From NCBI GenBank assembly GCA_039621445.1, contig CP154954.1, positions 63,136,046 through 63,200,045 on the forward strand: a stretch of DNA of 64,000 bases. The letters run 5' to 3'. How positions within the stretch are numbered: the first letter of the stretch is position 1; every line of letters begins with the position of its first letter. This DNA is from Euglena gracilis (Eukaryota > Euglenida > Euglenophyceae > Euglenales). Positions 11,301 to 22,842 of the stretch are shown here, piece by piece. The position numbers and the translations under genes were made by a program. The notes beneath the pieces are model-generated. The model worked only from the letters and a program-made list of their open reading frames with translations. It did no database searches and was not told the origin of the DNA.

Positions 11301-14300
11301 GTCCAGCCCGGCGAAGCCGGGCTGGCGCGAACTGTTATTTCAGCGGACCCCCAGGGGTGGGGTCCGCAGCCTGGCTGGGAGGTGCTGCTTGAAAAAAAGG
11401 TGCTGGCTGGCTGGACCCCCCCCCCCCCCCCGGTGGTAGGGTCCCCTCCGGCTTGAGAAAACCCCTGACTGCTGTGCACCTGTGTTTGCTTTTTCAGAGA
11501 AACCCTGACAGGTGCCCTGCCACGTTTCTCTGAAAAAAAAAACGTAACAGTGCTGGATGCCTCACTGAGAGTCCCCACCGCCAAATGATGAGGCCAACTA
11601 CCACTGCGGTTTCACGCGATGGGAGGGGGTGCCCCCCCCCCTCCAGACACCATCTCCAGACAAATCAGCAATCAAATAAATCACATGATCCTCATAGGTC
11701 ATGTCCAGGACCGGTCAGGGAGTATGGATGGAAATTGTTTGAACCCTGGGAGAACCCTGGGAACCACAAAAATCCAAAGTGGTTTTCATTGCAGCTGTGA
11801 AAATAGATCTGAAAGAAAATTCAAAATTTTGGAAATATGTTTTCTTTCAATATCAAAAACTGTGAAACTTCGCAAATAAAATAAGACTCAGGTCAGTGGG
11901 TGCGATGGCAGGATACGTCGTCAGGAGGACAGGCAAGCAAGTCGAGAGGGCAAGAGCAGCAGAACACGTTTTCCCGGAGGAGGCAGCTGGGTACCACCAG
12001 ATCCTAACCCAATACTTTGCAAAATAAAGCAGGGTGCCCTACGACCGTAAGGGTGCTCAATTGGACTGGGGTGCCTCACCACTTGGACCGACCCTGCTAC
12101 TGGACCCACACCATTCCTTGGAGGTCCACAAAGATTGCTGGGACACTGAACAATGTCCCGGGGGAATTTTTTTTACCAAGGGGATTTCTTAAGGAGCCCG
12201 GGGGGTCCAGAGGGCCAGCTGGAGGAAAGTGCTGGCTGGAGAAAATGTTAGACCCCCCCCCCCCCTGGAGGTTCAGCCGGCCCGTGGGGTCCCAAGGCTG
12301 GGTTTAGCTGGCTGGCATCTGGACCTGGCTGGTATCTGAAAACAGGCAAAAAAAGAAGCCTAAATCCTGGGTTGAGGTTTTTCAGCCAAAAATTTCAGGT
12401 GAAAACCCCCAAGCCAAGAATGCCATTTTGCCGTTTTTGAAGCCTTTTCCCCCAAAAAAATTTCTTCCCAGCTTTGCTGGGCTGGCCCCACCTTTACATC
12501 AGCAGCCCCCCAATGGAGGTGCGCAGCGTGGCTGGCTGGCTGGATGGGAAAGAGTCCCCTCCAGCGTGAGAAAGCCCCTGACGGCCCCACAGGAATGACG
12601 TCCGCTCTTACTTGGACCGGTCCCCCCCCCCCAGGTGGGGACTGGTCCAATTATGTTGCTTTACAAATGGTTTTTTTTTGGATGGATTGCTTTTGATGGT
12701 TATCCCAATTTTTCTTCCTGTTACATTTTCTTGCCTTCCTTCCGATTCACTCTTGTTTGGGACTTTGGCACTTTGTCAGACGTTGTCAGACGACATTGAC
12801 GATCGGGAGGACACCCGCCAAGTGCGGTTTGGTGGACTATCCCTGTCTGACGGCAAATGGCCTGGCCACAATGGGACGAGACCCTCCGTCAATGCTGCGG
12901 AATGGCAACATCTTTTATTGTGACAAAATTATCTTCACATGCACTTGCTCCGAGGCTGTGCAAAACGGCAGTCGGGGGGATGCCGTCAACCTGAAGCTGC
13001 TCTGTGATCAAGAGCTTCAGCTTTGACACTATGGCCCGTTCTCCTTCCCGCATGGCTTATTTTTAGGGGGTTCAGGCAGGGAGGGCTGTGCGGGGATCCC
13101 CGAAGCGTCAAGCCCCCCCCCCCCCTGACACAGCAGGATTTCCCAGATTTCCAGGGGCGATTTTGAGGTCAAATATTCCTTCGGCGCCGAAGGAATTGTT
13201 TTCTTGCGCGCGTGATTGTGTGACCGGGGCTGGCCACACCCCGAGGGAGGGAGTCAAGGTCCTGGACGCGCATCGCCAGCCGGAAGGGCATCTCCCGGTG
13301 GATAAATAATGCGCCCGGGACAGGGCTGGATATAAGGCTGGGGGGGGGGGTGGCCCGACCCCTGCAGCTGGGGGGGGGGGTTGGGGCTGCCCCTCCCCAA
13401 CCCCGGGCCCCTTCCTCCCATCAGGCCCTGGCTGTGGAGTAGGGCGGCGGCCTTGTTGGTGTGCCGGGCGAAGGCGGTCATCGTGGCGGGGCTGACCGGT
13501 GTCTGCTCCCCTGTGACGGGAAAGGCAGGGAATGGGCCCCCGCTGGGACTACCCTGTGCTCGGAGCGCATGTGTGGGTGAACGCCTTCACTGGAGAGAAA
13601 CACCATACGGCCTCCCTGGGCTGCATGGTGCTTGGGGTGGCCTGGTGGTGGGGGGGGAGGTTGGACCGGGACCCACACCAACCACACAAACCAACCACAC
13701 CAACCACACGGTGAGCGCATGTCCCCGCCGTGCTGGAATTACCCCCGAGTTGCTCACCCGGCCAGGGAGAGCAACACAAGAGCACTGGCATGAGGGGTCC
13801 CTGGCCACGCGCCGCACAGCAAACGGGGCCAGAAGCGAAGCTAGCGCCGGCCATAAACAGACAAGAAGCCTTCGTGTAACTAAGGGGGAGGGCACCCCAC
13901 CATGTGACACAGCGCAGGGGAAAATCCCTTCGGCGGCGGAGTTGAACTAAACTCAGCGCCACTGAAAAAAAAAGAAGGGGTGGCGGGGAGGTTGGACCCC
14001 CCAACAGGGAGGGAATGCCCCCCCCCCCCGCCAGGATTTCCTGGATTATTGCTCAGCCCCAGGGCTGGGGGGGGGGGGGTCGCCCCCCCCCCCCCCCGAC
14101 CACAGCACTGTGCAAGGAAAAAAATCCTTCAGCGCCGAAGGAAAAATTTGACCCCCCCCTCCCACCAGCCTTCCCGCATTTCCAGGGGTGCCGGGTTTTT
14201 TTTTGTGTTTTCGGGCAAATTGATGAAAGACTATTCTTTGCGCGATGCTGGGGAGGGTGGGTCATCCCAACACAACAGAACAACCTCTTGTGTTAACTCA

Positions 14301-16371
14301 GCAAAAATGCGGCCAAAAAAATGAACCATTCTTTGCTTCATCGTAAATCTTGCTTGACCATCCTAGCCCTGCCACCTTCTGGGCTGGCCAAATGAGAAAG
14401 TATCAAAGAGCCGTTGCCTGGCAGGTCCTCTCAAATAAAAAAAAAGCACATAAAAAAGCACATTTGCTAAATAAAAACCAGCCCCCCCAGCAGGATGGTG
14501 ATGGGGCTGATCGAACCCCACCACCCACCACCCACCACCGATGGGGTTTCGGGAATTCTCGGACAGCCCTGTTCAGCCCTGCCCTTCGCGCCTTGGGGTC
14601 CTCATCGTAGCCGGAGGACAAAATGGGAGGGGGAGAGCGGGGGGGGGGGGACAAATGGAAAAAAATGCCCTTTGGGACTTTGGGGCGTTCGGTTCCAGCG
14701 TTGATCAACCTTCAGGCACAGGAAGAGGCACGTACAAATTGCACGCCGTGTGATGGTTCTTGCCCCTCGAGGCTGCAGAATCTTCTGCTGCCGACGACAC
14801 TGACCAACCTGGTTTTCCATGTCCCACCGGTCACTGAGATTCTCTTGGCTGTCATTCCACAGGATGGGAAGGAAATTGATATCGGAGGCCGTCGCAAAAA
14901 ATTTCGGGAAAAAAGCGGGAATTGCGGGTTTGGGAATTAACACACTTCTGCTTGAAAGGACTTTCTTTGAAAGGACTATCTTTGGCAAAATTATATCAAA
15001 AAAGCAAAAAAAAAACACCCGGGTGCTCTTGTGGAACGTTTGAGAAATGGCCGGAACTCATTTTACCTTGCATTTCAGGTTCATACAGAAAAATTGCAGA
15101 AAAGGAAAAAATTGCGAAAAAATTGTGCAAAAATCGCGGGAATTGCGGAAAAATAGCGGAAAACTTGTGGATATCAATCCCCCCCTTATTTCCACGTTGC
15201 TCTGCATGATTTGCATTCCTTCCTGGAGGGTCGGCGGATTTTTATTCAGACGTCGTTCGAGGAGGGTGTTTAACCCCCAGACCCCCTGGGGGGTCTTAAC
15301 AACGGTTGAGGAGGTTTGAGCTCAAACGTTCGAGCTCAAACCTCTGCCTATGGTTACCACCTGGGTGAACCGTCACAGAGGGTACCTTGGCAGAGGTGAG
15401 CACAAACGGCGAACAATGTTTGAACGAAAATTAAACCCGTCGCATCTCACGGCCGCTGGGAAAAATTCTTTTGTGGAATGCTCCAATTATATCTTGGGGC
15501 CCACATCTGAGATGTTTTTCAAACTGTCCAAAATGAGCCAATGCTGTCCTATCCATTTATTATCGCATTGTAAACTTTTTGTGTTTGTCAGTCTCTTTTT
15601 GCAGTGCACGTTCATCGCCGCGAACAAAAATCAAAACTACTGAAATTTTTTTGTCTTTTCAGTCTCTATTTTTTATAGTTTTATTTTATTGGGACAATGA
15701 CTTCCTGATGGACTTCGAAACTGCATGACGCCGATTAGCCTACCCCCCTTCCTCACATCCCCCCGAGCCCCCCCGGCACACCGCGGGCATGAAACTGGAT
15801 GTCGGCCATCAGCCGCCGCCTGTCCGCTGCCTCACGCAGCACGTGCAACTCCTGGGCGAGGGCCTCCGTCTCCGCCGCCACCAGACTTTCATTTAGTGTG
15901 CCGCGGCGAAGTTTGCCGTGCGCAAATTATTTCTTCCGCGGCAGACGCGGCGCACAATTGAATTTTTTGCCGCGGAACACTCGTCGCGCACCCGAAACAC
16001 CGCCGCGGCGCACCAAAGACGCACCCAGGGCGCACCAGTGACGTTCCCGTGGCACATGCCTGTTTTTTGTTGTGGCACAGGACTGCAAAGCCCGGGCTTT
16101 AACATAGGTAACGGATGGCTATGCCGCGGCGCGCACGGCGTTGCCGCGATGAACCGTGGGCTGCCGCGGCGTACGCGGCGCACAGAAAGGAATCTTCCGC
16201 GCACAAGTGGTCACAAAATTTCCGGTGCCGCGGGCAACGCGGCGCAGAAAAAAAAATTGCGCGGCGCACCAAATGGGGGTCTGGCCGCCACCTTCTGCCA
16301 GCGGCCATCGGAGGAGTAGCTGCGCAGCCCCAGCCGGCACCAGGCCTTGGCCATGGTGAGCTTGGGGGCGG
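5378..16371 (-). CDS. Mitochondrial PDK/BCKDK-family protein kinase, probable pseudokinase
   Basis: Family: kinases that regulate the pyruvate or branched-chain 2-oxoacid dehydrogenase complexes. Exons by splice site and phase: 16371-16292 and 15885-15782 (tentative N-terminus), 13510-13402, 13325-13240, 10607-10409, 9817-9523, 9389-9223 (or 9142), 7913-7812, 7477-7421, 7060-6973, 6040-5872, about 5739-5378 (stop TAA). Family marks in order: PATMTAFARHTNKAAALLHS; FIHREMPFRLAMRVQDLDSLP split across a run typical of the helical domain; MLREWYTTSF; RFFLSRVGIRFLLEQQ; ERWGAAPRI; the N-box region RQMLQNAV; VVVADG; GHGLPRSQLPTLWSYL; and the G2 region GLPLARHTAEYFGGQL followed by SLEGRGTS. All exon joins from 13510 to 7060 agree in phase. 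The usual N-box Glu and Lys are both Gln, and the G1-box Asp is not preserved in the best splice model. An insertion of about 65 Pro/Arg/Gly-rich residues lies in the 9817 exon. The two 5'-most exons are tentative. Confidence 0.8.
7061..7420 (-). mobile_element. Intron made almost entirely of one inverted-repeat element (GC-AG intron)
   Basis: This intron separates the 7477-7421 and 7060-6973 exons of the PDK/BCKDK gene. Read on the minus strand it starts GCTTGTGCTTA, and about 50 nt before its end the inverse TAAGCACAAGC appears, so the element's terminal repeat coincides with the 5' splice site. The inside holds G/C runs, inverted CCTGCCCCTAGCAGGCA blocks and the core GGCGCCTTCGGCC near 7256. 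ATGGAAGG occurs both just upstream of the donor and just after the far terminal repeat, consistent with a target duplication. Phase (2 out, 1 in) only works with the GC donor. Confidence 0.6.
8085..8490. mobile_element. Element with TATAAGG-type terminal inverted repeats
   Basis: The left end GGTTCGATATAAGGAC and right end CCTTATATCAAACCCTG are inverted copies. Both sides carry GGTCCGGACCCC and G/C runs, and the centre is TTTTCGGCGCAAAGCGCCGGA near 8293. It lies inside the 7914-9222 intron of the kinase gene. Confidence 0.6.
9845..10222. mobile_element. Small MITE-like element with AAAAATAAGACCC ends
   Basis: CTCAAAAATAAGACCC at about 9847 is mirrored by GGGTCTTATTTTTGGA at about 10204; a further inverted copy lies near 9913. 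Between them is A/T-rich non-coding sequence. It occupies most of the 9818-10408 intron of the kinase gene and lacks the G/C runs of the other elements. Confidence 0.5.
10990..11460. repeat. G/C-run element with GGCGC core in the kinase intron
   Basis: Repeats of GCTGGCTGGA/GTGCTGGCTGG occur on both sides of G/C runs, with TTTCGGCGCTCTGCGCTGCA near 11270 at the centre. The flanks carry TTTTCTTAAGGACCCCGG on the left and GGCTTGAGAAAACCCCTGA on the right. It lies within the 10608-13239 intron. Confidence 0.5.
12150..12580. repeat. Relative of the 10990-11460 element
   Basis: It starts GGGATTTCTTAAGGAGCCCGG and ends GCGTGAGAAAGCCCCTGAC, with the same GCTGGCTGG repeats and inner C-run. The central GGCGC hairpin is eroded to GCTTTGCTGGGCTGG. 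It lies in the same intron as its relative, so two divergent copies sit within 1.2 kb. Confidence 0.45.
13090..13210. repeat. Short GGCGCC-core element
   Basis: A C-run at about 13110-13122 is followed by CCTTCGGCGCCGAAGGAA near 13178. It adjoins the 13240 exon boundary. A similar unit lies at 13980-14170 with core CCTTCAGCGCCGAAGGAA near 14125. Confidence 0.4.
13980..14170. repeat. GGCGCC-core element
   Basis: G/C runs from 14018 to 14096 precede CCTTCAGCGCCGAAGGAA near 14125, followed by another C-run and CCAGCCTTCCCGCATTTCCA. The word TTTCC(A/T)G...CCAGGGG also accompanies the 13090 copy. Confidence 0.4.
15311..15344. other. Perfect 13-bp inverted repeat (hairpin)
   Basis: GAGGTTTGAGCTC and GAGCTCAAACCTC are exact reverse complements separated by an 8-base spacer, AAACGTTC. 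It lies in a non-coding stretch of the presumed kinase 5' intron. No poly-T tract follows, so I do not call it a terminator. Confidence 0.6.
15890..16290. repeat. CCGCGGC / GCGCAC-rich block
   Basis: The words GCCGCGG and GCGCAC recur about every 20-40 bases through this 400-base stretch (for example near 15898, 15935, 15970, 16005, 16125, 16165). It sits between two exons on the minus strand. No frame stays convincingly coding across it, and spacing is irregular, so it is not a simple tandem array. Confidence 0.5.
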
Positions 16372-17336
16372 CTGTGGGGAGCGTGGCCGGATGTATTTCT
16401 GGGTTTCTGTTCGTGTGTGATCGTGATGATGCGCATGCGGCCGTCTGTATGATCCGTGTTTTCAAACATGTGAGGTCCATATGCTGCCATCCGCCCCCAT
16501 GTGCGCATATTCGTGCGCGCGTAAGATAGCGAGAATATGATGTGCACGGCCACGCAATTAGTGCCACGACATTGGTGCTGTTTTAAACGCGCCAAAATAA
16601 CTGGTGGTTTCAACAACAATAATTCCAAAATGCCTCCACAGATCCTCCACATCGTTCCTCCATCGAATTGTCTCAAGTCAACGTCATACCCTGTTCTCGA
16701 AAGGCAAACCTCGTTCAACGCCGGAAAGATCACTTTGACCCGCATTAAAATACCATAAATAATGTCACACTGGCACTCAGAAGTGTTCTTAGGATGCAAA
16801 GGTTCTTGGTTAGGTTGTGTCCTGAGCAACTTCTAAAACCACAAGTGGTCCTTCGAGATCTTTGAACAGCCAAAACTTAAAGACCCGTATTTCAAGGGAC
16901 TATTTAACGAATTTGATGTTTTGTTGTAGCAAATTGTGTGCTCACCCTTTTCCCGTTTTTGCACATATCCACCTGTTTCCCCATCATCCAGAGCCAGGGG
17001 TATCTCCAAAGAGAAAATTTGAAACCAGAATATGGGTGTCACCACATTTATGACATGATCCCTTAATGAGGAATCCCCTAATTACAGGGTGTCCAAATAA
17101 ATGTGCAGACCCTTACAAAAGTCAAAAAATTGAAAAAAATGAGAAGAAACCCATTGGGAGGTTGTGCTCCTGGAGCAACGGTGGGACACCACTGAGCAGT
17201 GGGACGAACTCAACGATGCTGTGGGGTTGGAGGGACGTGCAGGCCTCCCCAGCCAAGGGCAGAGAACCTCCCCGGGCAGGCTTTTATAATGGGAGCCGGT
17301 GTCTGCTGTTTGGGGCAGGGCGAGCAACGCCGGGGG

Positions 17337-20300
17337 TCACAAGGTTACCGCAGCGGTGGGGACCGATGGGGGTGTGCGGGGATGGGAGTCGGGGCCAGGA
17401 AGCGGTGCCTCGGTGCAGCCGCCGTCCATGCCGGGCGCGGGGGAGGAGGGAGGGGGGAGGGGCTGCGTGCGCGACGGGGGCTTCTCAGCGGACGTAACTA
17501 CGTCGGGGGACGGGGTTTGGCACCAAAGATTCCACACCGCAACGCGTTGGAAGTGGCTCAACTCGTTTGTGGGCGTTGCTGGAACGGGGGCTTCGATATA
17601 TCATTCCACTAAAGAGCCGTCGCTCTCAAGACGGAAATAAATAAGCGGGTGGAAGATGGGTACAAAATAACTGTTCAGTGGTGAAAAGCAAACAAGGCTT
17701 TGTGAAAGGGGTTCGTTCAAGGAGCACACGCCCAGCCACCGCCACTCCCCTACCGGCCTGGTGGGGGTCTGCGCCAAACCCCAGCCGAGGGTTCGGCCCG
17801 CCCTCCACCCTCAGGGCCCCTGTGGCCTTGCCCAGGACGAAGACCCCGCCCGCCGCGGCGGTGTAGAGGCCGATGAGCCACGTGGCCAGGAAGGAGCACG
17901 CTGCGACGCTGGCCAGCAGGAAGAAGAGGAGCCCCGGCAGGAAGCCTGCGATGCGAGCAACGGGGGGGGGGGGCGCAAGGAGAACATGGTCAGTCAAGTC
18001 ATGCGTGACAAATGTGACGTCATGGTGTGGCCTATTTGTAGTTAGGCCATACCATGGTAGGAATTTGGAAGCACTTCGGGCTGAATCAGGCTTTTGCTTA
18101 AAGACCCCCGGGGGGGGGTACTGGCTAGCCAATCGGCTAGACACTGGAAAAAGTGGACTAGCTAGACCCCCCCTCCCCCCGGGGGGGGGGGGGTCCGGGG
18201 GTCCCCCGGATTGGAAAAAAATTTTTCCTCCGGCGCGCAGCGCCGGAGGAAAAATGAGGTTTTTAACAGGTTTTTGGCTGATTTTGTTCCAAAAATTCCC
18301 AAAAATGGCCAAAAACGGGCATTTTTGGCCATTTTTGGGGGTCCAAAAAAAATTTTCGGCGCTTCGCGCCGGTCACTGGAAAAAAATTTTCCACTAGCTA
18401 GCCCTGCTAGCAGACCCCCCCGGGGGGGGGGTCTGCTAGAAAACCCACTAGCCAAATTTGGACTAGCTGCAGTCCAGCCCCCCCCCCCCCCCGGGGGTAC
18501 TGCAATCCCTTAAGCAAAAGCCTGGGCTGAATAACACCTCCGATTTGGAGCGATGTGAGTGGGGGAGGGACAATAAAAGAAAGTGGGGTATTCCGTATAA
18601 CCCCAAACCTGCTTGTCTTGCATGATTGTGAAAGCTTGTGGACTTCCGCCAACAAAATGAGCCGGACCTTGCAGCTTCCTGTCCGTGTGGAATTAGGGTG
18701 TGCGCAGTAGTTGCGGTGGGTGGGTTCGGCTGTGAGCCCATATGCACACATGATTACCGTTCCTGCCAGCGATCTTTCACTGCACACCAGGCTGGAAAGT
18801 CTGCACCACGCTCCACAACGTCCATATGAAGCCGATGGCGGCCCCAACGAGCCCGATGGTGAAGTTCATCAGCACGTTGATCCGAAGCACGGCACGGTTT
18901 ATGCGTTGAGACTGACAAATTGGGTGGGGGGTTCCATTCAGCTTCAACAATAGATTACTTCGAAATACGAGTGATTCAGACTTCAGGTGGAGTTTGAAAC
19001 ACGGCACAGTGGGAAACGGCGGCGTGGTCAAGAGGCGCAGCAAGAAGCTCGCCAGTCCCTCGTCACGTCCCATGTGGACTGCGAAGGATAGCGTGGGGGC
19101 GTGTGGGTTGCGAATTTGTTAGACTCAAAGATGCTGTTTCTGGCCTTCACTTCAAAGAAAGTGTCAACAATGCACCGTTGTAAACCAACTGGTCGATACC
19201 GTTCAAAGCATCCAGGGGTTGAAGGGAAGGGGGACACCTTTTGTTTGCAGGACGATCCAGAAAAATTGCTAAATCGTTCCTTGACTGCAAACAATGTTAT
19301 TGAAGCTGTTTTTTTTCATTACAAAAGGAGCTGCTCGAGCTTGCAAATGTCTTGGGGTGTGCCGCAGTCCATTGAACTGTGCACTGGCTGAATGAAAACT
19401 GGTTACACCACGCACTTATGCAAAAGGTGTGGCGTGGCAATTTGGATTTTGAAGGTTTTCTGGGGGAGAGAGCATCCATTCACCTGGGAGGAGCTTTATC
19501 CTTGAGATCCAGTGCCCGGGGGGGGGGGGGAAGGGGACAACACATACAGAGTCCGGCAAACATCAGGTCCCAGAAGGACTGGTTCTTGGCGAACTGCTTC
19601 CCCTGGCCGAAGCGCTTCCAGAACAACTCTCGCGTCTCTGTGCGATGACAGACAGCTGTTGGGGTGGAGAATTTTGGAACCAGCTGAAACCCCACATCGT
19701 TGGAAAAATTGGTTGGGTTGCCCAAGATCAGATCAATATTGTGGATCAAAAAATGTTGGTTAACAAAAAAGTATGTATGGTTATGGTGATTAATTAGACA
19801 CAGCAGAAGCTTCAAATGAGCAACAGAATAAATGAATTTGAGTTCTTTCTTTGAACATTTTTTCGAACGAATACTATGCTACAATATGATCTCCCCCCCA
19901 AATTACTAAATATTGTAAGCTGTGATGCCTAGTAAATTGCATTCAGCAGTATTTTGCTACAATATTGTGTACAGCTGGCGATACCTTGAACGCCGTAGGT
20001 GGAGAACAGCCCCACACTTTTCTTGGCCTCCGAGATCTGTGCGTCCACCCCCTGCTGTGCTTGCTCCAGCTGTGGGGAGGGAGCAATGAAATAGAGAGGA
20101 TTTAGAGCACACCGACCAATTCCTGAGATTGTGACCAGATCACTCCATCAATCAGTGGGCGCGGACCTGGGGGGGGGGGGAGGTAGCTCATGGAGGGGGG
20201 ATCGTCGGGACTCTAGGGGGTAATTTGCATGATTTTCACTCTCATCAGAATACAATAAAAAAAATCCAGGAATTTAATTTCACTCTTTTCTTTGTGGTTG

Positions 20301-22549
20301 CCATGTCCATTGTGATGAAGAAATTGTGGGGGGAGCAAAATATGATGCAAACTGCAACAAAACTCCGGAAAACGAAATTGTCAAAAAATAGAAATGTAAT
20401 GCAACTTTTTTTTTGCAACTCCCCGGTGTGAAACTCCCCATGGCATGGGGTATCATCAGAATCGAAGATGTGATTGGCAAGTGGGAAAAAAATGGAGTTT
20501 CCCCCGTGCGTTTTATGCAATTTAAAACCATTTTAGGGACCACCATGCGCAATTCCCCCAAATGTCCTTTGCAGACCACTTTTGACCAAAATTTGATGCT
20601 CTCTTCCCTGGGTAAGCGCGAATATCGCAAAGAAGTCTTGAATAAAACTAAAAAAATGAAATCCAATATCGCAAGCTAGCACACAACGTCATTTTTCAAG
20701 GGTAAGGAGAAGGTCCAGACATAAATAAATGCGTGGGGTGGCACATGCAAGCGTTGTGGGTGTTGTGCATGCAAGCATGTGTGGGGTCTTGTCGCCACCT
20801 CTGCCTGGGACTGCTCCCAGCGGCGCTTCAGCTTCGTGCAGTGGTCGTCGCAGGTGAGCCAGCCCTTGCTGTCGTAGTACCGTGCATAGTCGTGCTGCAC
20901 CTGCTCCTCCGCATGCAGGAGGCGGTCGGGGCCACCGGCATGGTGGGGCATGCGTGTGGAGAGGGGTCCCGGGGACAAACTGAGACTGTGCAGCCACGGT
21001 GCAATCCGACCCTGGTGAACTGTTGAAGCGCCAGGGGCTGACCAGTCCAGGTTAATATTCTTTGTTCGGAGCACAACAGGACTTGGAACTGACACGATGT
21101 GGTCGATGTGCGAACTCCGCCAAGATTTGACCCTCTTTCCTTCTGCTGTTCTGGACCAGTTTGGCAGGTTCGAAAAAGACCGAAGCTGGCATGTACTAAT
21201 TGGAACGTGCTCACCAAAGTGAAACAAGACAGGCAGTCAACTTTCCCCGTTAGGTAACGACCTCACGGGGTGACAACGATCCGTAGAGAGAAGAGTTTGA
21301 CATAAAGCCAGGCAGGTGTGGGGAGGGTTTCTGGACTCCTCCGATTGGGGGGGCACCCCCGCCTGAAACTGAGCCCCAGGCACACTCCTGAAAATCAAAC
21401 CCCGGCGAGGAGGTGGGAATTGGCCAAAAGCCACCAGCCCGTGGGCGGTGTCCACGGACTGCAGCAGCATCTCGTAGCGGATGCTTTCATCCTCTGACAC
21501 GGCAAACCCTGCGGACGGGTGGCGCAGAGGGAGAAGGCGACTGGGCGGCGCATGCCATCCCCCAGGCAGGGAGGCACTTGGTGGCACATGGCTCTCATTC
21601 GACAGTTCTGGCTTTGCTACGCTCCGTTCAATTGCTGGTTCCTGCCCTCACCCTGGAAAAGCTTCCACGTTCATCCCCAAATGTGTATGCCTTTAATCTC
21701 GTCATACTGCGTTCAATTCTTGATGTTACAAATAAAAAAAATACCATCCATCCCCCCATCCATCCCCCACCTTCCTAAAAGGACGCACACACCACACCAT
21801 TCGTTTTTGGCTGTTCTTGCAAATCGATGACTGAGAAATCACCCTCCAACACCCGCAGCCCAAAAGTGGTCATGTGAGGGGAGATTGGCTTTGTGAGAGT
21901 CCCAATCCAGACCCAAGAGTACTCCCCCCTCCAGGGTGCGCCGGAAGTGGGCGGCTCGGGAGGGTTTCCAGGGTTTGGTGGGGGACCCCCCCCCTGCCCT
22001 TGGACGGTGGGGCGGGGGCAGTGTGGTTGCATCGGACATCTGAGCATCCCCTGCCACTCGACAGGGGGGGGGGCAGAAAAACTTCGTGGCCGGCGCAGTA
22101 AACAAGGCACGTCCCACCAGGCTCCAGCCACCTCCACGTGCACAGACAAACTGGGCCAGAGGCAAAAAACAGTGCCAGGCCACTTGAAGGGATAAAAAGC
22201 ATTAAACAAACAACCACAGTTGCACATGGGGGGGCAGAAAAGAAATATGGATGTGACATGTCCCCCCCTCAAATTGTGGTCCGAAGATCCCTGCCAACCC
22301 GCAGAGATCCCCCCGGGAGGGTCTCCTGTTCCTATAAAAAAAAGAAGCCTGTGCTGAAACAAGGTGGTTGGCCAATCGGCCAACCGAGGGGGGTGGGGGG
22401 GGGCACCGGACAACAACCTGTGAAGAAGAACGCCACCAGCAGGCCGACGATCCATGTCAGGCTGATCTTCCAGTTGCGCTTCGCGACGGTGTATGCCCCG
22501 ACGGCCATCAGGCGGCCGAGGTCCTCGAGGGGGTTCTCACGGTCCCCTT
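17337..22549 (-). CDS. Coiled-coil and multi-pass membrane protein, plastid-protein type
   Basis: Exons: 22549-22418 (tentative), 21508 to about 21403, about 20940-20799, 20069-19985, 19637-19548, 19078-19008, 18911-18788, 17945-17809, and a tentative last exon 17483-17337. From 20799 down every junction is GT-AG and every phase agrees. The middle exons give a charged helical stretch (TKLKRRWEQSQAE, LEQAQQGVDAQISEAKKSV) and then GVQETRELFWKRFGQGK. Three membrane segments follow: around NFTIGLVGAAIGFIWTLW, GFLPGLLFFLLASVAA and SFLATWLIGLYTAAAGGVF. This order resembles a conserved plastid membrane protein of plants and algae whose function I cannot name. The 22.5-kb exon (KISLTWIVGLLVAFFFTG) has a good donor but no proven phase link. 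A 440-bp inverted-repeat element lies in the 17946-18787 intron. Confidence 0.75.
18085..18530. mobile_element. Element with CAGGCTTTTGCTTAA terminal repeats
   Basis: The left end CAGGCTTTTGCTTAAAG and right end CTTAAGCAAAAGCCTG are inverted copies of at least 15 bp. Inside are G/C runs, CTAGC-rich subterminal words and two hairpins: CTCCGGCGCGCAGCGCCGGAG near 18226 and TTCGGCGCTTCGCGCCGG near 18356. GGGCTGAAT flanks it on both sides (about 18078 and 18522), a possible 9-bp target duplication. It lies in an intron of the plastid-type membrane protein gene. Confidence 0.7.
19500..20260. repeat. G-runs in introns of the membrane-protein gene
   Basis: G-runs at about 19518-19530 and 20170-20180 stand alone, without the hairpin core or visible inverted ends. 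The remaining non-exon sequence in 19640-19980 and 20070-20260 shows nothing recognisable. Confidence 0.3.
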
Positions 22550-22842
22550 CTGGGCCTGGCGGAAATGAAATCGCCGGAATGAAGCAAGCATACGAAATGT
22601 GACGTCCGGCCACCATTCGGTATTTTCTGAAATAATTGATCGGTGTCCAATAAATAAAAAATTCTTTGTGCAAAAACGTTCCCCTTGCAGCTTGAACAAG
22701 CTCAAGGCACCCAAAGCACCATATTGGCATTGGCATTGGCCACATATACCATCTTGCCTCTGTAAAATGTTGTTGGGACGACAACCTTCATCCCCAGCAA
22801 CCAATCTGTACACCATATGTGCGCAAGTACACAAACCAAACC

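Noticed and set aside
14700-14880. Possible exon on the minus strand (LWNDSQENLSDRWDMENQ with a CAG donor)
   Set aside because: Plausible peptide, but its phase does not fit between the neighbouring kinase exons and no acceptor is clear. Left unassigned.
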